Shown: piece after piece, positions 43,010-64,000 of the stretch
Numbering within the stretch: the first letter of the stretch is position 1
How the letters are laid out: each line of letters starts with the position of its first letter
DNA from: Hypomesus transpacificus
Lineage: Eukaryota > Chordata > Actinopteri > Osmeriformes > Osmeridae
Reading direction: 5' to 3'
DNA length: 64,000 nucleotides
NCBI RefSeq assembly: GCF_021917145.1
Contig: NC_061072.1
Location: 9,813,805-9,877,804 of the forward strand
Notes under the pieces: generated by a model
What the model was told of the DNA's origin: nothing
The model's input: the letters and a program-made list of their open reading frames with translations, nothing else
The model's database searches: none
Program-made: the position numbers and the translations under genes

Positions 43010-44438
43010 CTATACCACCACTGTAGAATTGTGTTTGTGTTTCATCTGATGTATTTGAAGGGCAGATGATGTAATGTAGCTTTTCGCACATTCAGAGCAA
43101 TGATAAGGTCTTACTGCAGTATGAGTCCGCATGTGATTCTTCATGTCAGTTGAAGAGTTAAACCTTCTTACACACACAGAACATGGATATGGTTTAACTC
43201 CAGTGTGAGTTCTCTCATGTACTGTCAGACTTCCTAATGTGTAAAAGGCTTTGTCACACACAGAACAGAAGAATTGCTTGTCTAATCTATGCAGTCGCTG
43301 GTGTAAATGCAAGCTGTCTGCTCTTGAAAAATCCTTTCCACACACCAAGCATGCATACGGCCTTTCCCCAGAGTGTATTCTCTTATGCAATTCAAAATGA
43401 TGTGATCTGGAAAAGCTCCGACCACAGTCTACGCATTTAAAAGGTTTCTCTCCAGTGTGTATTCGCTGATGTTTTTGCATGTTGCCAAAATGAGCAAAGT
43501 ACTGCCCACATGTGGAGCAATGGTGAGGCTTAATTTCCATATGTACAGCTCTTTCATGAGCTCTCAAACTTCCAAGAGAGGAATACTGTGTTCCACACAA
43601 AGAACAAACATTTCTATCTTTTTCTGTCACAGACATATGATCTTTCATATGTGATTTTAACATGCCCTTACTACTATATCCCTTTCCACATAAAGAACAT
43701 TTGAAGGGTTTCTCAGGTAAGTGAACGTTCATGTGTAGTTTCAAGTAACCTGGCCTAGCAAAACATTTACCACATTGCTCACATTCATTGGTTATTATCT
43801 CCCCCTCTTGTCTATTGTGTACTTTCAGATGTCCTGATTGGTCGAATTCTTTGCCGCGAAGTGGTATTGCTTTTGACTTTTTCAAGTCTGGTTCCCCATT
43901 CGTAGAATGGGCCTTCCCACAGCTCTTTCCTACATGAAGAACAACAACCATATTTAGTTAAAATCGACCATCAATAATAGACCATCAATTATAATCCACT
44001 CAATTAATGTGTTTCCTCTCTCCTGTCCTGCCTATGGCTCTTAAGGGCACGATATTAGAACTGTAGATGTTCTCCCTTCCCACTCACCGTGAACATTATC
44101 ATCTTTCTTCATACCCATTTTCAACCTATTGAGTCCTACCAAACAAAAATAATACAATACAAGACGTAAAGCTGACGTTACGCTTCAGATGTCCTACGTG
44201 TATGAATGACTTCCTTAAGTTTACCAAATGATTTAGGCTAGCGCATTCTCACTCGATTTATCAAGGCCCCATGCTGAGGCCGCCAGGTTTATAGTCTTTA
44301 AACATTATGTGAACATGGACCGAGGTAGGCCTACAATTCTTTTTTTATCACCCTTTACAAAGAAAGATGTCATAAAATCTTACCCAAATCAAAGAGAAAA
44401 TAGCGACCATCCTCTTCTTTAACGATAAGTTTCATCAT
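43010..44438 (-). CDS. C2H2 zinc-finger protein, nine fingers
   Basis: Probable DNA-binding transcription factor; target unknown. Three exons: 44438-44384, 44135-44088 and 43929-43010, totalling 1023 nt (340 codons plus stop), phases consistent. The first exon encodes MMKLIVKEEDGRYFLFDL, with no KRAB, SCAN or BTB signature. Nine complete C2H2 fingers run from about residue 84 to 333. Linkers are mostly TGEKP-like between fingers 4-6 (TGEKPF, SGERPY) and more divergent elsewhere (LPEKPF, TGVKPY, TAVRPY). Just before finger 1, a decayed finger is visible (GKEFDQSGHLKVH) in which both cysteines and the last histidine are lost. It sits between coasy and naglu. I cannot match it to a named gene. 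Confidence 0.88.
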
Positions 44439-44787
44439 ATTTGTGTTCGAGGTACAGATTCAAGATTTGATTCCAGTAACAAAGAAAATAGAGCCTCTCA
44501 ACCACTCGACGTGGACCCTGCCGGTCTGTTAAGTGTACACTGCACTTCGATAAAGGAAGATTCAGTTATGCCGCCAGGAGTGAAAGTAAGTTTCCACTTT
44601 CGTTCAAGAGACTTGAACGAATCACTGCCATCACAGTCTTTAGAAATGTAAATAGACGAGAAGGTGTGAAAAACACCCTAGGCCAGAAAATTGTCTTGTT
44701 GGTCAGCTTGGATCTCTGATGGAAGAATCCTTTGTAGCCTACTGATTAAATTACTCTCATATTGTGATTTCATACTTTCATATTGTG

Positions 44788-44823
44788 ATTCATACAAGTG
44801 ATTTGAGAATCACTTGTATGAAT
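44788..44823. repeat. perfect 16-bp inverted repeat
   Basis: attcatacaagtgatt (44788-44803) and its exact reverse complement (44808-44823) are separated by tgag. It could extrude as a cruciform or fold in RNA. Origin unknown; it is not flanked by a visible target-site duplication. Confidence 0.95.
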
Positions 44824-45518
44824 GTGGATTGTTTAACCCTGGCCCTAAAGTTTAAACATATTGGCCTAATGTAACTCTAAGCAAATCAATTGTGAGGTCA
44901 CGTGTACTATCAAACAAGTTGATGACATTGCTTGAATTTAGAAACCTATGGAAGAGTGTTACATGAAAATGAGAGCAAAGGCAACTACATGAATTAAGAC
45001 GTATTTGATTAATTTATCAAAATACAAAAATAGCATTTATTCAAAATCATTGTTCAGATTTGCACATCCCATTGCACACAGTACCTTTTCTAGTTGTGTT
45101 GAAGTCATTGACAGATACATTGTATTGTGTAAATATAGTGTCTACCACAATACACACATTAGGTTGTAGTTCAGTGTAACATTTCCCACATTTAAAACTA
45201 CACATCAGAAGGTTTTAGTAAAAAAAAACTGGGATGGAAAACAGCTATTTACAAGTCATTTGCCTACATGCCTGTAAAAATTCAACTGCATATAGACACC
45301 TATGTACATTTCAGGGGTTTCTTATCAACATAGTCATAGACCAATCAAAAGGATGACGGCAATGCAGTATTGACATTTGGTCCTGAAAACACTAACTTAA
45401 GAAACCTGGAATATAATTCACCTTTTTAATACCATAATGTTTCAGAATAATTAAGAGCAGAGTATAGTTACATTCAAATGTTTCATGGGTGTAGTATCAC
45501 AATGTAGTATCGGCTTGA

Positions 45519-45669
45519 AAGAGTGAAAGCTCAAAATTAAATACCAGGGGTGATTATGTTGAGTCAAAGACTTCCAAGATGGCTAAACATGTATTGCATA
45601 CATTGACATCTTGGAAGTCTTTGACTCAACATAATCACCCCTGGTATTTAATTTTGAGCTTTTACTCTT
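45519..45669. repeat. 63-bp-arm inverted repeat with repeated loop
   Basis: The left arm 45519-45581 and right arm 45607-45669 are reverse complements at 62 of 63 positions, around a 25-nt spacer (gctaaacatgtattgcatac plus attga). The spacer sequence occurs again directly after the right arm (45671-45695) with one difference. There are no transposon termini. The structure looks like a local inverted duplication. Confidence 0.97.
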
Positions 45670-46219
45670 GGCTAAACATGTATTGCATATATTGACAAAT
45701 ACCAAACTACCGTAATGTACAATTACTCAGAGGTTCACATTTATGCACATGTTGCCATGCTCTTGTGAGTCTGAAATAAAATGTTTGAATGAACTATCTT
45801 CTTTTTATAGCAGATATTTTGTTAATATATTATTACATTTGTTAATATGGTGCATTCTGTGTAGATGGGAAGAAACATTTTAAATGTAGGCATTAAAGTA
45901 AAAAAATAAAAGGTGATTCATTTAAAAGGTTTCCTGCTCTTTTTTGCAACCGTATTTCTCTCCTGGACAATGTGCAACCTAATGCTGTGTTCCTTAGAGT
46001 AGTCTATACCAAGTTAGTCAATATTGTGACGGCCTATTGTGATTTATAATTCACAAATCAAACTCTTCCTCATAGTGAAGTGTACGATGTGCTTAAAAGT
46101 CAACTTGCCACATTTTTACTATCAGAAAAGAGATTGTGATGCATTTCCACTGCAGACCTATTGGGAGGAGGGGAGACATTCTTCTTGCTGTGACATGAGA
46201 TAGTCTGTCTGTAAACTCC

Positions 46220-49200
46220 CTATAGTCTCTTCAAGGCCTGTGGGTAATATTTGAGGAATATCCTGGTAGCAATCTCATAGGTATCCCCATGAGGTTTGGA
46301 TGGGTATTTCCTGCCATTGAAAACAAAGCCTTTCTCAACCTGGAAGACAGCCTTGTTAAAAGAATCTTGTCTGAAGGGTCTTCCCCTGTCCATGCACTCC
46401 ACTAAGGTGTTGACAAACAGACTCCAGCGCTGAGAATAGTAGTCCTCCATCAGACCACCCCACTCTTTGTTAGCATAGTCCAGTATGTTGCCATCAGGAC
46501 CCCACAGGGTGATCTGGTTCCTAGCATTCATGTCATAAAGCTGTGCCTCAGCTTCATTCAAGGCCAGGGAGCGTGCTCGTTCCAGCCATGTTCCAAGCAG
46601 GAAGTTACTGTCACTTGACAGAAGGCGGTCCAGCTCTGGGAGGAGGTCGTACACCAGAACACCACCAGCTGTAAGTAGTTCCGGCAACTTCTGACCCTGG
46701 TAGGCGTTTTTTATATCGATATAGAACTCTGTGGTAAGGACCTCCATGGCCTGTCTGGTAATGTCCACCAGATCATATCGAAACGTCTCCTTGGTCATAA
46801 GGGGGGGCGCAGCCTGATACAGCAGTCTCCAGGCCTCGTAGAGGTCCGTACGGTTATACCAAACTTCTGTGTTCATGCGTAATGAAGGCCGGCGCACCAA
46901 TGGACTGTGGTTATGGTTCCTGTAGTTTGGGACAGTGCAGTTGTAGATGCTTCTGAAGAGGAGCTTCCAAGCAGCTGCCAGGTTCTCATGAGTGCTGCCA
47001 TAGCGACGGGTTGCGTACAGTGACACCCACTTGGCCAGGTTGACGGGCTGTTTGCGCCAAGCCAGTTCGCTCATCAGCTCGTAGATTACAGGGTTCTGCT
47101 CAATGCCCTCAGGTGCCAGACCGAGACCAACCAGGGTGGAGTTGGGGAAGTTGAGAGCCTCGAACGGCCCAAAGTTGATGCTGTCCACTGTGCCAAAGAG
47201 CCCACTGTTGCCTCCAAAGTTGTTGAGCATGCACCAAATAAACGGCTGGCCAAAGAAGGACTTGGTGTAGGAAAAAATTGGCGTGGATTCCGCAAACAAG
47301 TCCAGTACTATCATCCGTCCAATTGGCACCCCATTCAGAAGGGCCTGAATCTGGGCAGGTTTCCAGAAAGATGCATCACTGAAGAATAGCCAGCCCTGCA
47401 TGAGCCAAATGGCTTGGGGATCCACTGCAAACAAAAAAGGATTTGGGTGAGGGAAAAGAAAGGCATAGGTCTTGACATGGCTGGAAAATATAGACAGGGG
47501 TCGAGAGGGCTGTCGGAGTTACACCTATAGACAGGTCAACAGTGGGTTATACCGGTTTGAATATTTCAGGGTTATTATCCTCGCATTAAAATGATTTTTT
47601 TCTGCACTTATATGGCTAAAGTGAGCATAAAATATGGCGGTAACACAAAGCTGGCATGTCCCCGTGCTTTAGGTTAGGCCTAAATAAAATAAAAAATAAA
47701 ATAAAAAAGTGACACATTTACTTGACTTGGGAAACCTCCAATTGTACTCAGTTAAGTACAGTACTTTTATTCTGATGTTTCAGTGTTCTTACCTGAGGTC
47801 ATAGAAGCAAAGACAGAACGGCTGACGGCGGACAGATAGGTAGGATCAGAAGAGGGTGGAGTCATCTCATTGAAGGTGTCTGTATTGTATATGTGATCTG
47901 TCCCAAACTGCTTCATGACTTGCGACAAGAACAAAGAGCCAATTTGAAGAAAAAGGGGATCACGGGGATCCAGGATGTAGGCACAAGAGTAGCTGCAGTT
48001 GAAATGACTCCAGGGCCCTAGTTTGGTCACATTTGCAGTTGGAAACAACCTAATAAGCAAAAAGGTAATGCTTATGTTATTAGGAATTATATACAATTAT
48101 ATCATAACACACAGAGAATGAAGCATTTAATGTGTGAAATTCCACCGTTTAAGGAGCTTTACCTGGTGATGCCCTGAGGCACGTTCCCTGAGAAGGCAGG
48201 TAGGACAGGAATCATACCAAAGGACCTAATTCGCTCTAGGATTTTAAACTAAAATGTACAAAAGAGATAAACGACAGATATTTATGCAACTCATATGAGA
48301 TATTTGACTTTGGCATGTGTGCGCTTGTCTGTGGGTGGGGCTTTTTTTGATGTGAACCAATCAAAATGCTCGTACTTGGAGGTAGAGCTGCTTCACGTGC
48401 CAGGACTGTGGTATGGGTCCACCCCACTGGAACAGATTCCCCATACGGTTCCAAGCAAGGAAAGCAGGGCCAGAGAAGAAGTGGTCGATTTCAGTCTGGT
48501 TCAAACCCAGCGATCGGTACACCTGGTCCATAAAAGCAATAGGATGCAACCAGATGTTTCCATTGACAAGCCTCATGTCTGGTTAATGAAAGTGTTATTA
48601 AATAAATAACTATGTGATTGTTGGATGGTAAACCACAACATTTATGGACGTAGTGCGGTGGGGTCTACCTCTTGCCATAACGCCTCCTGTCCAGTAAATG
48701 CCAATGGAAGATTGATGCCATTAAGTGCCATCCAGTCGATTTCCCTTTGCCATCGTGGCCAGTCCCACCACACAGTGGAGTAGCTCACAGTACATACATT
48801 TTGGTAGTACCGGAATCTGAGAGAAAGTTCAAGAAATTACATAAAATTTGCTGCACGTCAAGTAGGCTAAACATTATCTGTAGGTACACTAAAAGTGTCA
48901 ACACTATCATGAATTAACTTACATGTCTAAGAACCAAAGCAAATTAGCAAGACCCCATGCCAAAGCCAATGTAATCAATGAACAAAGGTCAACATTTAAT
49001 CTAATTTGCCAATATTGATGTAATGACATATCTTTGGCTTTTTCTAAGTTTGGACTAAACCAAATGTTGCTGAAATTTCTCTAAGGCAAGATATCGTAAT
49101 TGACTGTAGAGTAATCATGGGAAAACGGTCCCATGCTTGTCATGCAGTTTACAATCTAACTACTGTGCACATGACATAGCTGGAGTGTGCTGAGGCATAC

Positions 49201-50066
49201 TACAGATAATTGAAGCCTGCTTTCAAAAGCCGACCGCGTAGCAAGTGTCCACTGCTCTTGCAATAAACAAGGAACTAAAGGAACAATGGTACAATTTTCA
49301 CACATACCCCCATGCCAGAACACATGGGTCATACTTGAAAGGTTGACATGCACGGTTGAAGCATGAAACACACAATTTAGCAGTGTGCATGCACAAGGGA
49401 TGTGTATATAAATAAAAACACAAGTAAACACTTTGTGGTGATAAGACCTGAATTACGGTCTTACTATAACCCAACATTGCATTGTGATTTAGTAACCATA
49501 GCCTACACTTCATGACACATGCATGAAGTCCTGCAAAAAGCAATGTTTGAGACATGCCACAACATTGTAGACTATTCCTTTTGCATTAATTACAATGGCA
49601 CAACAACAGATGACTCACACGCTATCTCGTGCACCTACCTGTGCTGAGTGCTGATGCGCAGCACGCCGGTGAGCTGGGGCAAAGGATGTGGAATATTTAA
49701 CTGGTTACCTGACCAGGATACGTGACAGTTACAAAAATATTTCAAGTAGTTGTAGATTCCAGAAGCAACAGCAACACCCGTGCTGCCTGTAGCAACGATT
49801 TTATTGTTTTTAGCAGATCTGAGCTCGCACACATCCAGACTGTCATTGGAAAGAGATCTATTGACTAATACAATGAACTCTCGAGATCTGCTTCCCATTA
49901 GACGTTTGAGAAGTTCGACCACTGCTCTTCTCTGTGTCTTGTCGTTTGCCTGAGGTTTCAAATGTGCCAAAGTATGAAACTCACAATGTACGGAAACAAT
50001 TAGCATAACTGTCACAAGTAAGACACGACTATAGCTGCTCCTTGATGACATCTTGATGTTAATCAA
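46220..50066 (-). CDS. naglu: lysosomal alpha-N-acetylglucosaminidase
   Basis: Lysosomal glycoside hydrolase (family GH89) that removes terminal alpha-N-acetylglucosamine during heparan sulfate breakdown; the human enzyme is deficient in Sanfilippo syndrome B. Six exons, as in the human gene: 50066-49639, 48816-48669, 48522-48376, 48248-48163, 48049-47793 and 47424-46220. They total 2271 nt (756 codons plus stop; human 743). The N-terminus has a hydrophobic signal peptide ([14 protein letters not shown]). A second Met five codons on (50051) is the likelier start by spacing to the signal. Family blocks include [47 protein letters not shown] and YNTDTFNEM. Several N-glycosylation sequons are visible. 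It lies next to atp6v0a1, as in mammals. Confidence 0.97.
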
Positions 50067-50149
50067 CGCAAACCCTTTCCACTCCGTAAATCATGTGTTT
50101 AAAATACAAACACAATAAGGAAATAGGAAGTTTTAGGTTTGGAAATTCT

Positions 50150-50205
50150 TTAGGACCAATCAGAAAGCGGGTTAGTTTCGTCTCTCAAAGAATAACCAAT
50201 CGCTG
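50150..50205 (-). promoter_or_regulatory. putative naglu promoter, paired CCAAT boxes
   Basis: Two CCAAT boxes on the plus strand (50156-50160 and 50196-50200), 40 bp apart, lie 90-135 bp upstream of the naglu start. NF-Y can act in either orientation. No TATA box was seen. Confidence 0.45.
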
Positions 50206-52439
50206 TGAGGCACCGAAGCACACTTCACTCAAAATAAGTCTCGTGTTTAACCTTGGTACACTGGACACACACATTCTAAAATGTGGCATTGTGAAATCCT
50301 TATTTTAGTTGTACATATGTCTATCATTGAAACTGATAGACGTTTACACACTAGAAAGGGGTGTGTGTAAGATGTTCCAAAAGTGTAGAGGAGTCCAGAG
50401 GGAAGGGAGGGGAATGGGTAAAAGAGGGTGTTTATGGGTCTGGTTAGGGGAGTGAACATTTATAAAAGGATGGAAGGGCTTGTTATTGGACCAGAAGTTC
50501 ATAATATCAGTCATGCTGACGGTTGAACTGTGTACACACACACACCACTAAATGTTGACTGTGCCACATAAATGGCCAGACTTTTTGGTCAATGTCATTA
50601 GCAAGATAGTTGAGCTATTAAGAAAAAAATGTATCTATGATCCATGATAAATGTTTCTATCAGGATCACCGAATCAAAACGCCATACCCAACTATGTGCC
50701 GCCACTAACTCCGCCCTTATTTTGTCCTCGGCCCTTGATTCAAGATGCACTCTGTTTTTACCACATTGGTGCAGTTAGAGGAACAACAAACTGTTTTGAT
50801 ATGAGGGGTTTGCACATTCAGAAAAGAACCAGCAGACAGACAATTTGACAGAGGATGTGTCGCTCTCTAGTGGAAAGGCAAGATGTTTACATGGAAATAC
50901 ATAAAGCTGACTATAAACAACTATGAATAATCACTGCTCACTGTTAACTGTATCATCAACTTGTGATTGATGTAATCCTTTGCATACTAGAGACCTTAAC
51001 TTGTACCAACCTGCATGGGAATGTCATGTTTTTGGATGAGAAATGGGACCAGTTTCAATATAAAAAGTGTAGATTTTGGGTGTCCCTCTGCCCAGGAATA
51101 ATAAAGTAATTTAACTTACAGGCCAACTCAACCAGGAAGTGTGGCGCGGAGGTTGCCTGGAGTTCCCATTAAGGGATGCATTGTCTTATTAGGTTGTTGT
51201 TGTTTTCGGTCGGTTCTAGGGCCATATGGATGCACCAGATTAGGAGATGGAAGGACTGGCTTGGCAGTGGAGTTTCCCTTTGTGTATTTATCATCATGGT
51301 GTTCCTCTCAATTTACACAATAGGAGACCAAAATATTCTAGGGTTCACCCCCAAAAGTTCAGTATGTTACAAGTCAGTGATTGGAAATAATTTTGAATGC
51401 TCAAGTTTACTTCACTTCAGCACCTGCAGAATAATGCACAGATATTGGGGTGTTCATAAGGATTTGCCTCAGAAATATATACGTTTTTTTGATAGTCACG
51501 CAGTACAAAACAAGGACACAGTTTTCCCCAAAGCTTCATTTATAAGTGATCTTTAAAAACACATCCACTAACATGAAATAAAATCCACTCACAAAGTACT
51601 TGTTACGCTGCATAGCAAATTCCATTGACAACAACAGAAACTTGAATGACAAACTCCCTTTATAGGCCTGAATACACTTGCTGCATGGACGGATACACTC
51701 ACAGGGGTTAAACACAATATTTGACAGAAAAACAACATCTATACAAATTCACACTGGATTAGTGTTGCAATGGACTGATATGTTCCATTGCTGAACTACG
51801 AATAAAACAAACTAAAACAAAAACCATGCCAGACGCTCTGGCCTTTTCTGGTTAACATGAAAACGTGATATGACTAAAAACATATCAAACTAGTAACACA
51901 TACAAAGTATGTATCTACAAACTGCTGTAGAAAACCACTTGACACACAAGCATCACCAGCTGTAAATTATAATTTAGTATGGAGTTGATAATCTGATTAT
52001 ACCAATATTTAAATAGAATTGTAACCTGTTGCTTCAGAAGTCATTGCATTTGTCCCAACGGCATCGATTCAAATTTCGTTCTGACTCCCAAGATATTCAA
52101 GCATGATATTTAGATACTGACTCTCACGTAGTGTTCCAATACTCTGACAACATGCAGCACAAAAACAATACTCATAGGGTGGGACATTCCTGTTCACAGG
52201 TGTACTTACTCTATACTACTTAGTCATAGCTAATGCAGATACCATAGTATACTGAGACAAATTACCATGTATAGATGCTATGGAATCCCAGGAGACAGTG
52301 TGTTGTCAAATACTTGCAATAACACTTCACAACATGCCCCATAGAGGGCACAACCAGGCTGTGGGGGGAGGGGTGGGTCCATGCAGAGACGGGGAGTCGT
52401 GAAGCTTGGGGATCTTTTATAGCACTGGATACTATGTTT
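50206..52439. other. intergenic plus atp6v0a1 3' UTR
   Basis: No coding exon was recognised on either strand. The part next to 52440 must be the 3' UTR of atp6v0a1. I could not place its polyadenylation site. Open frames such as plus 51176-51556 lack motifs. Confidence 0.45.

Positions 52440-64000
<11,561 letters not shown>

Larger units (their letters stand above)
44439..46219. other. intergenic region with inverted repeats
   Basis: No gene. The 5' flank of the zinc-finger gene contains a short palindrome (ttcgttcaag at 44599-44608, cttgaacgaa at 44612-44621). Two larger inverted repeats are listed separately. The right part is presumably the naglu 3' UTR. Confidence 0.5.

Noticed and set aside
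45519..45669. Inverted repeat read as a MITE
   Set aside because: No target-site duplication or known terminal motif, and the spacer recurs outside the right arm, which a MITE would not produce.

Overview
The window is nuclear DNA from a teleost fish. It has interrupted genes with GT-AG introns, a fish-type L2 LINE, tRNA-derived SINEs, hAT MITEs, long CA microsatellites and vertebrate gene families. I found no bacterial operon, phage or CRISPR feature. I cannot name the species from sequence alone.

Layout. Bases 1-11.3 kb hold no gene I can support. They contain an 18-bp, 24-copy minisatellite (4219-4650), a 602-bp hAT-type element (6078-6679), a long CA repeat and a dispersed repeat. An apparently intact L2-clade LINE with an esterase-type ORF1 and an endonuclease/reverse transcriptase ORF2 lies at about 11.3-16.3 kb. 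Bases 16.3-22.5 kb are again gene-poor, with one SINE.

Seven protein-coding genes follow, and I rebuilt each exon by exon. They are twnk (mitochondrial DNA helicase, minus), an EFCAB3/SPATA21-like EF-hand gene (plus), a myosin light chain kinase of Ig-FN3-kinase-Ig layout (plus, probably mylk5), coasy (bifunctional CoA synthase, minus), a nine-finger C2H2 zinc-finger gene (minus), naglu (lysosomal alpha-N-acetylglucosaminidase, minus) and atp6v0a1 (V-ATPase subunit a, minus, running off the right edge without its N-terminus). For the six genes complete in the window, exon lengths sum to a multiple of three (766, 404, 751, 568, 340 and 756 codons plus stop). Every splice phase in all seven closes. 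The models therefore rest on internal arithmetic as well as similarity.

Context. coasy-naglu-atp6v0a1 matches the human 17q21 block, with a zinc-finger gene where mammals have HSD17B1. naglu and atp6v0a1 are both lysosomal genes (hydrolase and acidifying pump). coasy and twnk act wholly or partly at mitochondria. These are linked housekeeping genes, not a pathway cluster.

I did not find a previously undescribed biological system. The most unusual structures are a nearly perfect 63-bp-arm inverted repeat (45519-45669), a putative bidirectional promoter with two opposed ZNF143-like motifs around a CRE (about 25.7 kb), an optional 31-codon segment in atp6v0a1, a far-downstream last exon of atp6v0a1, and the minisatellite with higher-order structure.
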